The translations under genes were made by a program, and so were the position numbers. DNA of 64,000 nt. Source: Seminavis robusta. Its lineage: Eukaryota > Bacillariophyta > Bacillariophyceae > Naviculales > Naviculaceae. The notes under the pieces are model-generated. The model saw nothing but the letters and a program-made list of their open reading frames with translations. It was not told the origin of the DNA and made no database searches. Shown here in pieces: positions 1-10,285 of the stretch (position 1 is its first letter; each line of letters opens with the position of its first letter). The DNA is taken from contig CAICTM010000003.1 of the NCBI GenBank assembly GCA_903772945.1, forward strand, positions 216,145-280,144, given 5' to 3'.

Positions 1-2
1 AT

Positions 3-191
3 ACATGCGTTGCTGCTGCTGAAAATGGACATTTGGAAGTTCTGATTTGGTCAAGAGAGAATGGTTGTCCTTGGGATGAAACGACATGGCAGCATGCCAA
101 AATGAGCAGAACAAGCAACAAAACCGAAGTGATGCAGTGGCTATGTGACAATGGCTGCCCTGGGTCCCGTGATGAAAATGAAGATGACTAA
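3..191 (+). CDS. Ankyrin-like repeat protein, C-terminal end only (gene cut by window edge)
   Basis: Reading from base 3, the frame encodes the last 62 residues of a repeat protein and stops at 189-191. It has a GHLEVL...RENGCPWDETT unit and ends in a MQWLCDNGCPGSRDENEDD tail. The same unit and tail (IQWLRDNGCPGSHEDDEGH) close the intact gene at 36424-37713, so the two are paralogues. The units resemble short ankyrin-type helical pairs with fixed Cys and Trp, which are expected to serve protein-protein contacts. The start and N-terminus lie outside the window. Function beyond a binding scaffold is not known. Confidence 0.8.
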   Translation, partial: TCVAAAENGHLEVLIWSRENGCPWDETTWQHAKMSRTSNKTEVMQWLCDNGCPGSRDENEDD

Positions 192-577
192 GGACACTAC
201 TGTAGCATCATTCATGGGAAGGTTGGGAATTGAATCAAGGGTAGACATGCTCGTGTTTCTCCCTACCTTAGCTTAGTGTGATCTGGTTGCGTCGGCGACC
301 ACTCATAACATTAGTATAGCGCAACGTCAAGGAAAGATGCACAGACACAATGACAAATTCCACCAAGTTGTAAATGTAGCGGTAACGAGGGGCTTCAAAC
401 TGCAGTCACTCGCCGAACCGGCAGGTTCATTTTATGTAGTAAACGGAACTGGCGGATGCCGAATATTTGATCCGTGAGTCAAATTTAGGAGGTTGAAAGG
501 GACGAGGCTCGCAAAAAATCACCTCTCACTTACTCTGCGGCCGAGCAACCATCCATCCAAAGCAACGTAGTACCACC
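192..577. other. Intergenic
   Basis: Downstream flank of the repeat gene and upstream flank of the secreted-protein gene at 578. I see no open frame, RNA gene or repeat of note. The ATG at 578 is preceded by ACCACC, a good eukaryotic start context. Confidence 0.5.
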
Positions 578-1303
578 ATGAAGAAGTTCGCCATCCTCTA
601 TATCACATGGACGGCATTGCTGCTTGGCGTTGCTTCGGAGTCGTCTTCTCCAAAACGACGGATGCGAGGAGGGGGAGATCAAGTCGCAGAAGATCTGACT
701 CCAGCACGCCACCTTTTGAGGAACCCCACCATTTACTCGAACGGCTTTGAAACGGCATCCAGCCTTGGAGAAGTCTCTCTCAGTAACAACCTCTTTCTCG
801 GGACTACGGGGTCTACAGATCAAATCCGACTCGCTTCTAGTATGACTACGTACGGTCAGTTAGGAGGAGGAGTGCGCATTCGTTTGTTTGACGACGACAA
901 CGACAGCATATATAACCACGGCAAAGTCTCTGCCGGCATCGAGTTTACCTTTGATTCCCCATTCGATGTCAATGAAGCGGAGATCCGGTTTGCCTATCGG
1001 GTGAATTTCGCCGATGGTTTTCAAACGGCAGACGTAGGTCAAGTCTTGTTGGATGTGGATGGTTCCGTCCAAGTCGTCGAAGAGTACAGGGGTTACACTA
1101 CGTACTCGGGAGCCACTTGGAAAGCAGCAACTTTGAGCATTGGTTCGTTGGCTCAAGGAACGAGCCATACAATCAAATTGGGTGGATACCTCCACTATGC
1201 TCCTTCGGAAGTAGCACAAATGCCTGGTGAGCCCGAACCAACTCGACCTCGCAACCGCTTTCAAATCCGAATCGACACCATTGAGATAGTGCAGGCTTCC
1301 TAG
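578..1303 (+). CDS. Secreted beta-rich protein of unknown function
   Basis: A 241-residue intronless protein. Residues 1-20 form a signal peptide (MKKFAILYITWTALLLGVAS), so it enters the secretory pathway. A basic stretch follows (SPKRRMRGG at about 24-32; HLLR near 46-49), which could be a processed pro-segment. The remainder, about residues 50-241, alternates short hydrophobic and polar stretches with many Gly, Asp, Ser and Thr, as in a beta-sandwich (GVRIRLFDDDND, GIEFTFDSPFDV, GQVLLDVDGSVQVVEEY). No Cys pairs, transmembrane helix or catalytic motif is evident. A carbohydrate-binding or cell-wall role is possible but only a guess from the composition. The ATG lies in a strong ACCACCATG context. 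Confidence 0.75.
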   Translation: MKKFAILYITWTALLLGVASESSSPKRRMRGGGDQVAEDLTPARHLLRNPTIYSNGFETASSLGEVSLSNNLFLGTTGSTDQIRLASSMTTYGQLGGGVRIRLFDDDNDSIYNHGKVSAGIEFTFDSPFDVNEAEIRFAYRVNFADGFQTADVGQVLLDVDGSVQVVEEYRGYTTYSGATWKAATLSIGSLAQGTSHTIKLGGYLHYAPSEVAQMPGEPEPTRPRNRFQIRIDTIEIVQAS

Positions 1304-2550
1304 CTAGTAGTAGCTAACAATCGAATGAATAGCGTTGCGTCTTAGTCTGACCTTTTCTTATGCTGGAAACAAATAGCTAGGCAGGTCGCGTCAAAGCAAT
1401 ACACCATTGCAATTGGATTAGCATGATTCTGCCACCTATTATAGCTCTAGCAGATCAACAATAAGTTCAATGCACTGCAAAACAAAGGAGCCATGGCACT
1501 GGTACGTTTCAGGTACTTTGCAAAAGGAGAGGAGTCGAGTCATCGTCTTTAGTGGGGACTGCTTTACTGCTTCATGTGCTGCCAAGGAATAGCAAAAGGT
1601 CGATATCGTCGTTTACTGTCATTGTTTCAACTGTGTCCACCGTGATGGCAGTACCAATTAGACTCTAGAGTTCGATCTTAGGTTGCTGTCCTCGACCCAA
1701 CACCCCTGGAACCACGACGATACCTTTGCTGTGCATGATCTCCCTCAATCATAATGTAGCCACACTGGCTTATAATTGATGATTTCAGTCTCGAATGGAT
1801 CGTTCAGTCCAGCATGTGACGTGCTATCACCTTGAGTTTAGCTGGTACTTGGATTCGCATTATCACTGTAGGTCCATTAGTAGGGACTGGGTGTATTGAG
1901 TATATACGGTGATGGTTGCTGATTGGAAAGAGCAGTGAACCACGATCAGCATTGAATAAGTGAAGCTGCTCCATTCGCGATTCATCTTCTATGAAACATG
2001 GTCACCGGTTCAATTTGTCCAAGTTAACCTCAGCAGGACGTGAAGAGAGTTGTTTGACAGAAAAGTGAGAGAATGAAGGAGAAGACAGCTAGAAATTGTG
2101 TGAAATTGTCGTTGATGCTCCCTTTTCGTTAAGTGCAGTGTAAGTAGTCGATGGTGTCTTGTGACTGTAAAGTTGCACAGAAGTGTCACTAAAGATGCGT
2201 GTCCGAGGGTTCCCATAAGTGAATTCACACTTGAAGAAAGTCATTGTGACAGTGATTTAGTGTTCTTTGGAGTCATAATCGTTGATACTTTGATCCATAG
2301 GGAGTTGACCGTTTCCTACCACCAACAAGGGGGCATTAACTTAATTTTTCTGTTTCGGAGTTCCACTGAGTGTGAGGAGTTGCAGCAGCAGCAGCACCTT
2401 GGAGCCGTTGTGTGGTGACAGCAACGTCATAACCCTGAGGCAACCAACTAGCTAGCCCACAGCAAACCAAGCAAGCAACAAGCCTATCTATTGCTATTGA
2501 TATCAAGTTTGTTAATAGTAGTGTTGTTATCTGATAGTGTTGTAATCAAG
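1304..2550. other. Intergenic and probable 5' leader
   Basis: No convincing gene. Small open frames at 2010-2228 (minus) and 2161-2418 (plus) have no recognisable composition. The last part, with GCAGCAGCAG near 2380-2395, is probably promoter and leader of the gene starting at 2551. Confidence 0.45.
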
Positions 2551-3495
2551 ATGCCCATCAATCTCCAGAACCACCGCACGTCGAACGCCAAGCTGTTCAG
2601 CGTAAGCGGCAACAAGCAAAAGCTGCACACAGCCGCGTCCTTTCAGAAGAAGAAGAATGCGAATTTGAAGGTTGGCAAGAGTTCTAGTGGCACAGGGAGT
2701 GCGCTGCTGAACCGTATGATCAACAATCAGTCTTTAGCAGCAGCAGCTAGTAATCCCTCGCGACGACGTCATTCGATGACTGGCAATTCTGGGATCAATG
2801 GCAGTACACACAGTGCTACGGGTAGTACTACGAGTGGTCGAGAGGGGAGTGTGAGTCCCTTGCGACGATCGGTAGGAGATGCGCCGTCTCCGCCGCAACA
2901 ACAGCAACCGCCTCATATAGGTCAAGTGGCAATCACGCCTAAGGGTAGCAGTCACGAACGGAAAATCAAAAAGTCTGCCAGTGGGGACACTTCTTTGGAT
3001 CCTCCCCATTTGTTTCGCAGTTCTAGTACCAGCAGCAACAAGAAGAAGAACATGAGACGTTCTCGATCGTTTGATAAGGAAAAAACGCTCTCCAGTCTCA
3101 TGCCGTCCGCCATTGTTACTTGTTCGCTCGCCATGAAACCCAGAAACTTTCTCAGAAGAGGATCTGGAGATTCAGCAAGATCCAACAATACCGCTCCTCC
3201 TTCTGCCAACACCAATACTACCAACACCTCCACATCCTCCAAGAAAGGCAGATCCACCAGTACTGGAGCGCTACCCGACTGCGAACCAGAATCTCCTCGA
3301 GATACCCTCAAAGCCAAGCGAAGACAACTCCGACGAAACACACTCTCGGGAGATCTACCCTTTGTCCCAGACACTCCACCCTCTTCTCTACTCAATATCT
3401 CTACAGATGATCCAGAAGATGTTTCCAATCGATTCTTGAGTGATGACGACGATAGTGATGACGATTCGCTCTTTAGTATGAGTGAGGAGCATTAA
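2551..3495 (+). CDS. Ser/Arg-rich, probably disordered phosphoprotein
   Basis: The protein is 314 residues if it starts at the ATG at 2551 (MPINLQNHRTSNAKLF). The frame stays open upstream to 2491 but only from a non-ATG codon, so 2551 is preferred. It is low in hydrophobic residues and rich in Ser, Thr, Asn, Pro and Arg. Basic-directed kinase-type sites recur: RRRHS, LRRS, RRSRSF, LRRGS, LRRNT. The C-terminus is acidic (SDDDDSDDDSLFSMSEEH). No globular domain or membrane segment is visible. The repeated R-R-x-S/T sites suggest phosphorylation, which is inference. Codon use and the unbroken frame support a real gene; the family is not recognised. Confidence 0.65.
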   Translation: MPINLQNHRTSNAKLFSVSGNKQKLHTAASFQKKKNANLKVGKSSSGTGSALLNRMINNQSLAAAASNPSRRRHSMTGNSGINGSTHSATGSTTSGREGSVSPLRRSVGDAPSPPQQQQPPHIGQVAITPKGSSHERKIKKSASGDTSLDPPHLFRSSSTSSNKKKNMRRSRSFDKEKTLSSLMPSAIVTCSLAMKPRNFLRRGSGDSARSNNTAPPSANTNTTNTSTSSKKGRSTSTGALPDCEPESPRDTLKAKRRQLRRNTLSGDLPFVPDTPPSSLLNISTDDPEDVSNRFLSDDDDSDDDSLFSMSEEH

Positions 3496-4059
3496 TGAGT
3501 CAACAGCAACAAACACAACAAGACACGCACACAAGTAGTAGTACATAACCACACGCATCATCACAAACAAACAAACAAACACACAGAAGAAAACAAAAAC
3601 AACAACAAAAGAAAGAGACAAACAAGTAGAAGGAACCAGTTTTGACACCTGCAAAATAATAATATAATAACAATTACAACATGCTCATCATTCATCATGT
3701 ACGGTATGATGTAGCAATCACAATTCTGTCTTGGCATGTAAGTGTACTGTCATTCGTATCGATGTGTTTTTTTGCTTGGATCGTACGGTACAGTGTCGAG
3801 CTCGATCTAATGTACATGTAGCACAATCACAGAACCACAATGCAAAACATCCCAAGGATCAGATCACTCAATTTCCTGCCCGATTGATGCTGGACGAACT
3901 AGAGACAGAAACTATAGTAAGCAATTTCTGACGACGCGGATAACACGAAACGTCGCAGGTTTTCGTTTACTCCTTTTACTCGAATACGTGTACTGCAAGC
4001 TGAAAGGAGCCCAATACTATTTTAAAATTGAGTTATTCTTTACTGCCTGGTACGATTGA
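3496..4059. other. Intergenic between convergent genes
   Basis: A-rich, low-complexity sequence (runs of ACAAACAA near 3565-3620), then plain AT-rich sequence with TACATGTA at about 3811. It holds the two 3' ends of convergent genes. No gene seen. Confidence 0.5.
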
Positions 4060-5253
4060 TCATTCCACTTTGGTCAATACGGCTAGATACCCCACTTTGT
4101 CTTCTTCCGGCGAGTTGGGTGTCGCGGGTTCTAGTTCCACCGTCATTTTGCCCGGCAACTCTTTCACGACCGAATGTAGTTCTTGTGCTGTATACAAACT
4201 TCGTTTCACCATGACGGGATTGGCATTGGATTGTCTCGTCACATGGGAGGCACCTTGGGGATGACTAATCACCAACTTGCCATTGAGTTTTAATAATGTC
4301 GATGCTTTTTGTAAGGCAGACGTCATGTCCGAAAAGTCGTGCAGTGCCGCACAAAATATAATGCTCTCGAATTGACTTGGTTGTAGTTGCTCTTGCTCGT
4401 CGGTATCATCATTAGTAGTGCCGTACTCGTTCAAAAAGTCCGTGGCTTGAAAGTCGACGCCCCGATGGAGTTGTCGCGCATTCTTGATCATTTCTTGTGA
4501 CAAGTCAATGCCGTGGATTTGAGAGGATTCCAGACCGGCTTGTTCCAAATGAGGGACCAAGACGCCGTATCCGCATCCGACATCAAGGCAATGACCGTCT
4601 TTCCCCACGGCAGCCGCCACAATTTGACATGCCGCATCAATTTTGCGGGCCATGGGGGCGGCCATTTCTCCTCCCGCGATAATGGCACGCGCGGCTTTGG
4701 CGTCGGCACTGGCATCCCATGTGATTTGTTGAAAGATATTGTGCAAATCGTGTTCGTCCAAATCGTATTCGTCGTAAACTTTTGTCAATTCGTCCCGGGC
4801 TCGTTGCGCCCCTTCCATTTCAACTTGTGGAAGTTGGGCTTGTTGCAGCACGGACATGTTGGCCAAGCGCTGATCCCATTTCAAAAGTTGCTGGTACAAT
4901 TGTGTGGCCATGTACAAATGGGGAGGCAATTTAGCCAACGCTGCATCCACGCGTCGTTGCGTTCCTTCCGCCACGTTGCTCCCGTATTTCTTCAAAATCT
5001 TTTGTTGCGTCTTTTTCACATCGCTCTTCTTCACCTTCTTCTTTGTCTTGTTATTATTGGAAGTCGAAGAACCTCCTCCTCCAAAGCCCTTGGCGGCCAG
5101 CCAGAGGGGAGCTGACAGTGGCGTAGATCCATGTACTGGATGATGAAGATTGGGTAGCTTGAAATTCTGCTGAAAGCCAAAAGTCGTTCTGGCCAGTAGG
5201 CATACTGCCAAGGGAAGAATGCTAAGGGTGGATGTTTGTAGTACTCTCGTCAT
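4060..5253 (-). CDS. Class I SAM-dependent methyltransferase, probably plastid-targeted
   Basis: 397 residues from the ATG at 5251-5253 (MTRVLQTSTL). The frame extends to 5322, but the inner start places a hydrophobic signal peptide at the N-terminus: LSILPLAVCLLARTTFG then FQQNF. A signal peptide followed by Phe resembles the bipartite import signal of diatom plastid proteins. A Lys-rich spacer (NNNKTKKKVKKSDVKK) follows, then a helical region, then the Rossmann fold: motif I LDVGCGYGVL, an acidic residue in GIDLSQEM for SAM ribose, and IIFCAALHDF in the motif IV region. Substrate unknown. The next gene (5546-7156) is on the same strand but separated by about 290 bp and is not obviously related. 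Confidence 0.8.
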   Translation of the reverse strand: MTRVLQTSTLSILPLAVCLLARTTFGFQQNFKLPNLHHPVHGSTPLSAPLWLAAKGFGGGGSSTSNNNKTKKKVKKSDVKKTQQKILKKYGSNVAEGTQRRVDAALAKLPPHLYMATQLYQQLLKWDQRLANMSVLQQAQLPQVEMEGAQRARDELTKVYDEYDLDEHDLHNIFQQITWDASADAKAARAIIAGGEMAAPMARKIDAACQIVAAAVGKDGHCLDVGCGYGVLVPHLEQAGLESSQIHGIDLSQEMIKNARQLHRGVDFQATDFLNEYGTTNDDTDEQEQLQPSQFESIIFCAALHDFSDMTSALQKASTLLKLNGKLVISHPQGASHVTRQSNANPVMVKRSLYTAQELHSVVKELPGKMTVELEPATPNSPEEDKVGYLAVLTKVE

Positions 5254-5545
5254 TGTCTTGTGTTTTGGATAATCTTCTTTGTGGTCTGTACTCCAGTTCC
5301 CTTGACCAACGCCACCAAGCACACACTAGCCAGAGCCATCGACCAGGAGGATGAGAGTGCCATTGAATGATGTCATTGCGAAGTACCGGTAGTACGGGAC
5401 TATTAGTCATGAACAAGGTGTCAAAGGAAGCCAGTGAAGAGGCTTTACAACAATACGGTACGGTTTGCCAACAGCCAATAATCTTCACATCGACACAAAA
5501 ACATAAACGCAGTCATAAGAACCTAGACAGCAAATATTGCTTGAT

Positions 5546-7156
5546 CTATCTTTTTATCCCTGCTCTACTAACATGGTTGTTTGGTTGTTTGGTTGTTTGT
5601 TGGCTGGAGAGAAAGGGCACCAAACGAGCAGCGAACGGCAGTCGTCCATGGTGTCTCATAGAGGAGGACAACAGTAATCCGGCAAGAGCAGCTTCTTCTG
5701 CCTTGACATTGCTGCTGCGGGAAGATTGCGGTTGAAGTGTAGTACTTTGTTGTAGCTGGGGAAGCATCAGAGCCATGTTCTTTTGAATGCTAGCCAGTAT
5801 GCATTCCAATGCTAATTGTGTCGCATCTGGTGCGGATAGAGTCCTTAGATACTCTCTCAAAAAGACGTAGGACTCTGCAAGATCGTCATCATCATCATCC
5901 ACATCACCACCCTTCTTCTCGGTAGTTGTCGTGTCGTCCTTTGGATCCGTTTTATAGTCTCCCTCTTTAGTTTCCCCTTCCTCCTGTAATTGTTGTTGTT
6001 GTTGTTGTCGTTGTTTTTGCTTGGTACGTATACATTCCAGTAGATGATTGGTGGCTTCCTTGGCCCCGTTTCCCACAATGGCCAATTGACACCTCCAGAA
6101 TTGTCCCGTTGGATCAATTTGCCAAATACATCCCTGAGCATCAGAATCATCATGAGTAGAGCTGCAGTCTACCAACAAGGTCGAGCTCTATATATAAATA
6201 ACAGCCAAACCACAGAAGCAGTAAGATACATGTGGGAGCGAGTATAACAGTATTTGGAATCCACAGGAATTCGTACGTACCACTAACAAGGGCGTTTTTC
6301 GTTCGTCATCGTCCTGTCCTTGGGTAGCCTTTTGGCATTGATCGGCAATCTGACGTGCCAAGTGTTGGACAGTCCAACCATGAACATGAGCATTCTTCGT
6401 CGTGCTTTTCATTATGGGAGATCCATCATCGTGTTGAATGCGTATGGATTTGGCATGCGCTTGTATGATTTTTCGTCGAAGAATGTGGGAATGCATGGCA
6501 TTGCCAGCCGAGACTGCCAGGTGGCTCGTGTGAGTTGTCAGTGGCATAAAGGGAGTAGAAACAGTCTGGACGGATGTCTCTGCTGCTGTCAAGATGTCTG
6601 TTGCCAGATTGGTCATATTGATAGTAGTAGCAGTACTAGTAGTACTGTTGCTATTGTTTTCATGCTCATGTTCATGAATGTATGAATGTAGAAAGAGGGA
6701 ATTTGGACTGAGTAGAGTGGGAAGTGTGGATACCACAATGATGCCGTCTTGACAAGGCAATGCAACTACCAGATTGGACGTGGGATCATACGGAGAAGAG
6801 ACAGCCTCCATGGCTTGTTCCATGGAAGGCATGCGTCCGCCAGCTCCAAATTTGTGAGGTTCCAGAGTACGGCTGTAACTACTGCTACTAGTAGCACTAC
6901 CGGTACCACTGCTGCCACTGCCAGTGGAAGAGTCCTGCCAAGGAGTTGCAAACTCAGAGGATCTCACTTCATCAACTATTAATACCAGCAACAGCAGTGC
7001 TGTGGTGATGTACATGTAGAACCAACAGCAGCAGCGCCAAACCTTCCTCCATGATACACTCATCCACATCCGCTCCATCATCTTGCACTGTCTTGTGTCT
7101 TGTATCTTTGCCGTTGCTTTTCTATTGTGGTGTGAGATGGCTGTCTTCCCTGCCAC
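5546..7156 (-). CDS. Proteasome alpha-subunit-like protein with N-terminal signal anchor
   Basis: Two-exon model: exon 1 is 7156-6277, intron 6276-6169 (GTACGA...TAG), exon 2 is 6168-5546; 1503 nt, 500 residues. Residues about 35-65 hold a hydrophobic segment (FYMYITTALLLLVLIV) typical of a signal peptide or anchor. The body then follows the 20S alpha-subunit order: an HKFGAGGRMPSMEQAMEAV segment matching the alpha N-terminal signature (F-S-P-x-G-R...E-Y-A-x-E-A-V), NLVVALPCQDGIIVVS for the first strands, LAVSAGNAMHSHILRRKI for the GxxADAR strand/helix, and IWQIDPTGQFWRCQ plus AIVGNGAKEA for the Y-x-x-D-P-S-G and A-x-G strands. Asn/Thr/Gln-rich insertions interrupt the fold, and an acidic linker DVDDDDDDLAES precedes the last helices. 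Alpha subunits are non-catalytic. The family assignment is mine by motif order. Confidence 0.6.
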
Positions 7157-7696
7157 TATTGTATCCCGAACGCTAATATTACAAGAATCTTCTTTTGCAT
7201 TCCTGAGTAACTGGTGTGACTCGACTCATCTCTTCTAAGAAGATCCTAGTACAACTCTACATACGGCAACCAAAATTTCGAAAAAAGACTCAGAGTTGAC
7301 ACCACTTCGTCAGTGGCATCTGAAATTTATTGCGGTTTTGCATTCTCTTATGCATATTGCTTTCCCACGGCAACACGGTTGATAACAGATGAGGAGGTAC
7401 CAGTGCACTGTACGTGACATTGCCAACAAACTCATACCATCTTACCTTACCTATTGGTACCTTTGGAATACATACATGTAACCCAATAGCCTTTTCTTGA
7501 TACGCTACAAGAGATCAGTGAGTATTCTCGTTGCGGCATTGGAATCAAATCTCCCGCGGTCCATCGAAGATTGAAGACACAAAAATGCATTGCTGGCACA
7601 TAGCTGCTAGTAGTCTCACAATAATATCTCACCCCAACCATTATCTATCCCATCTCACAGATACTAGCTAGCTATTAAGGGTAGTAAGGCAGCACC
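7157..7696. other. Intergenic between divergent genes
   Basis: Holds the promoters of the proteasome-like gene (leftward) and the sulfotransferase-like gene (rightward). CTTACCTTACCT occurs at about 7441-7452, an echo of the CTTAC repeat upstream of 10765. No gene seen. Confidence 0.45.
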
Positions 7697-9127
7697 ATGA
7701 CTCAACTTCGCACGAGTTCCCACCTGATCTTTTTGGGTATCCTCGGGGTATTGATAGTGTTAATGGGGTTATGTCACAAGACGGGAGTTATCAACGTTTC
7801 TCAGATCAACGCCAGTACTGCTAAACACAAGACTATCGGTAACACTGCAGGCAACACGGCTAGAAAGGCAAGCAGCAGCCAGGACTACAAGAACACTAAA
7901 AAGTACAAAGAGTTGGTAGCCACCCGGGGAGGAGGAGACCCCAACAGAATCTACTGTGATCAGAACTCCAAGCATCCAGATTGCTGCTCTCCTGATCATT
8001 GTGTGGTCGTACAAAGGTCCACGCTCTACTCAGAGTGCTGCCAAAATGTGCCATCCAGTCATCATCGTCATCGACAACTGCCTGTTCATGTTGCTGGACA
8101 ACCACGACAACCGCAACAACGACCAACACCACAACGACCCATTACAGAACCCACACTCTTTCCCATTCTCATTACGGCCACACCCCGCAGTGGAACCGTA
8201 TTTGTCCAACGCTTACTCAAGAAATTGGGTCTCTCTGTTTCCGATGACTTTTCCATTCCCCATGGAGACGGTATGGTCTCTTGGATGCACGTCGTGCAAG
8301 ATGATCATTACTTTGGACCCGTCAGTAATTTCAAAAAAAGCAAATTTCAAACCGTATGGCATCAAGTACGAGATCCACTCAAGTCACTCACCAGCATGGC
8401 CTTTACGGAGCCATTACGAGAAGACGGGAAACAAGCTGGCAGTGTCCTCTACATGCGCTTTTTACGACGGCACATTCCAGTGGCACGAAAGGAAGAAGTA
8501 CTCTCCAAACTAAAACAGCAGCAGACTGCCATCACTACTACTACAACCACAACAACAACCAACAATAACCAAACAACGTCCCCGTACAATGAACAGTTTC
8601 TGATTCATCGTGGAATGGAGTTTTACATTCACTGGCATCGCTACATTTTGTCACTAAGGATACCCCTCTTTCATCTCGAGGATTTGACCGAACACAAAAA
8701 CATGACTGTCCTCGATGCCATTTTTGCGTCCGTGGGAAAACCACTCCCCGATCATACTGTGGCCACGAGATTGATTGATCAAAAACGACGTCGACAATTG
8801 CAGCAACAATACACACAGCCGCAGACACCCACGCAGAGTTACACGTACCCCGCCTTGAACAAACCACTTGCCCCAGCGACAGGTAAACCTCCCCAGCGAA
8901 TCCCGGGAAATCTCCTTGTTTCACAATATACATCATCTTCATCATCATCATCTGCAGCAGCCAATAATAATAAGAACAAGATGAAAAAAGGCAATACGAA
9001 CAGTCGAAAACACCGAGACACATTGTCGTGGGAAGAGTTGTGTCGAGTGGATGCGCAGCTGACAAAAGACTTTTTAAAGGTCTGTCATGAAGTGGGGTAC
9101 TACTTGGACAAGGAAATGGTGTGTTGA
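7697..9127 (+). CDS. Type II membrane sulfotransferase-like protein
   Basis: 476 residues, intronless. Residues about 10-27 are a signal anchor (HLIFLGILGVLIVLMGLC), giving a lumenal C-terminal domain as in Golgi sulfotransferases. Near residue 158 is TATPRSGTVFVQRLLKK, matching the 5'-phosphosulfate-binding loop of PAPS-dependent enzymes (P-R-S-G-T). QVRDPLKSLTS near 222-232 fits the 3'-phosphate-binding motif (R-D-P...S). Later blocks include HWHRYI and PLFHLEDLT. Low-complexity inserts interrupt it: a Thr/Asn run encoded by ACN/AAC repeats near 8534-8575 and a poly-Ser/Asn run near 8934-8980. A Cys/His-rich stretch (CCSPDHC) follows the stem. The acceptor, probably a glycan or protein, cannot be told from sequence. 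Confidence 0.75.
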   Translation: MTQLRTSSHLIFLGILGVLIVLMGLCHKTGVINVSQINASTAKHKTIGNTAGNTARKASSSQDYKNTKKYKELVATRGGGDPNRIYCDQNSKHPDCCSPDHCVVVQRSTLYSECCQNVPSSHHRHRQLPVHVAGQPRQPQQRPTPQRPITEPTLFPILITATPRSGTVFVQRLLKKLGLSVSDDFSIPHGDGMVSWMHVVQDDHYFGPVSNFKKSKFQTVWHQVRDPLKSLTSMAFTEPLREDGKQAGSVLYMRFLRRHIPVARKEEVLSKLKQQQTAITTTTTTTTTNNNQTTSPYNEQFLIHRGMEFYIHWHRYILSLRIPLFHLEDLTEHKNMTVLDAIFASVGKPLPDHTVATRLIDQKRRRQLQQQYTQPQTPTQSYTYPALNKPLAPATGKPPQRIPGNLLVSQYTSSSSSSSAAANNNKNKMKKGNTNSRKHRDTLSWEELCRVDAQLTKDFLKVCHEVGYYLDKEMVC

Positions 9128-9298
9128 AGAATACCTACAAGATGCTACAGAAGAACTGGTGAATGGGAAACAGAGATGCTAATTTGCAGGGCGTGGGGAC
9201 GACGAGGGAGCATCCGTAATGTGCAATTATTATTATTAGTCATTGTACTATTTAATTTAACTTTATAGAAACTTGCTAGCTAGTGGGTTGAGAACCTT

Positions 9299-10285
9299 TC
9301 ATGACTCTTGCTGTGATTGTTTTGGTTTTGGTTGTGTGGTTCGCATGACTTTACAAATTTCAATGTCATCTACGGAATAGGTGGGATCGTGTTCCTCCAT
9401 GGGAACCTTTAGTACCGTCAGTCCTCGTTGTTGTGCCAATTCTAGAAACTTGTCGCGTGGATCATATTCGGGATAGTATCGATGTTCGTAACTGATCAGT
9501 GCCATCGAATTGGTGGATTGTGGGAGAAGTTGGTCAATTTCAGCCACCAATGGCGCAATGGGGTATAATTTGGGCAGCACACAATCAGCCACCAGGACCA
9601 CATCGATATTGCTAGTACATGTAGCATTGTCGTCTTGTTGCAGAAAGGAAGGATGAATGGAATCTCTGCCCCACCATAATTCTTGTGTGTAAATGGGACA
9701 ACCTTGAATCATGACTGCTGCATTCTGATCATCATTGTCATTGTCACTACTACCAGTCGTTTTAGCAGCAGCCTTCCGAATATTATCGCGTGCCAATTGG
9801 ACCACTGGATCGCATCCATCCGTACAAACGACGACCTTGGCGCCCAGAATGGCAGCAGCAATGGACGTGAGTCCCGTTCCAGATCCCAGATCCACAACCA
9901 CTTTCTGTCGTAACAAGTGAGAATGTCGTTCCATGTACTTGACAAGCACCATGGCGGCCGGCCACACACAAGCTCCCGTCCCGTAAGTGCCTTCGATTTC
10001 TCCTCGTTGCATCTGCTGGACTTGAAAAGAAACATCCAAGACAGTGACGGGATAGTGTGGGTCTTGTGAGTGACGATTCCGCCATCCCAACGATGTCAAT
10101 TGCTTTTGTACAAAGGCACTGCAGCGTCTAGTAGAATTACTGCTAGTAGTACTAGTAGAAGTATCATTTTTTTGTTTCTGCAAATCAAGAGCGTCGAAAA
10201 AGGCACGAGCTGTGGGGTGGGAGGGGAGAGTGCTACCAGAAGTACTGGTATCAGTACTAGTACCTGTGGCTGCTTCTGATGCCAT
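9299..10285 (-). CDS. METTL21-type protein (lysine) methyltransferase
   Basis: 328 residues, intronless, start ATG at 10283-10285 (MASEAATGTSTD). After a Ser/Thr-rich leader come the family-16 methyltransferase hallmarks: GTGACVWPAAMVL (the G-x-x-x-W-P-A block), motif I VVDLGSGTGLTSIAAA, an acidic residue after strand 2 (VVCTDGCDP), and the motif IV block VVLVADCVLPKLY. An ALISYEHRYY segment then precedes the last strands. Members such as METTL21/VCP-KMT methylate lysines on chaperones and AAA ATPases, so a protein substrate is expected; the exact target is not shown. It is convergent with the sulfotransferase-like gene, 171 bp apart, and divergent from the double-protease gene. Confidence 0.78.
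   Translation of the reverse strand: MASEAATGTSTDTSTSGSTLPSHPTARAFFDALDLQKQKNDTSTSTTSSNSTRRCSAFVQKQLTSLGWRNRHSQDPHYPVTVLDVSFQVQQMQRGEIEGTYGTGACVWPAAMVLVKYMERHSHLLRQKVVVDLGSGTGLTSIAAAILGAKVVVCTDGCDPVVQLARDNIRKAAAKTTGSSDNDNDDQNAAVMIQGCPIYTQELWWGRDSIHPSFLQQDDNATCTSNIDVVLVADCVLPKLYPIAPLVAEIDQLLPQSTNSMALISYEHRYYPEYDPRDKFLELAQQRGLTVLKVPMEEHDPTYSVDDIEICKVMRTTQPKPKQSQQES

Noticed and set aside
860-1264. Long antisense frame opposite the secreted-protein gene
   Set aside because: It mirrors a well-supported gene, has no signal or domain, and its composition is that of a reverse-strand shadow.
4513-5115. 200-residue plus-strand frame inside the methyltransferase gene
   Set aside because: Antisense to conserved methyltransferase motifs; no recognisable product.
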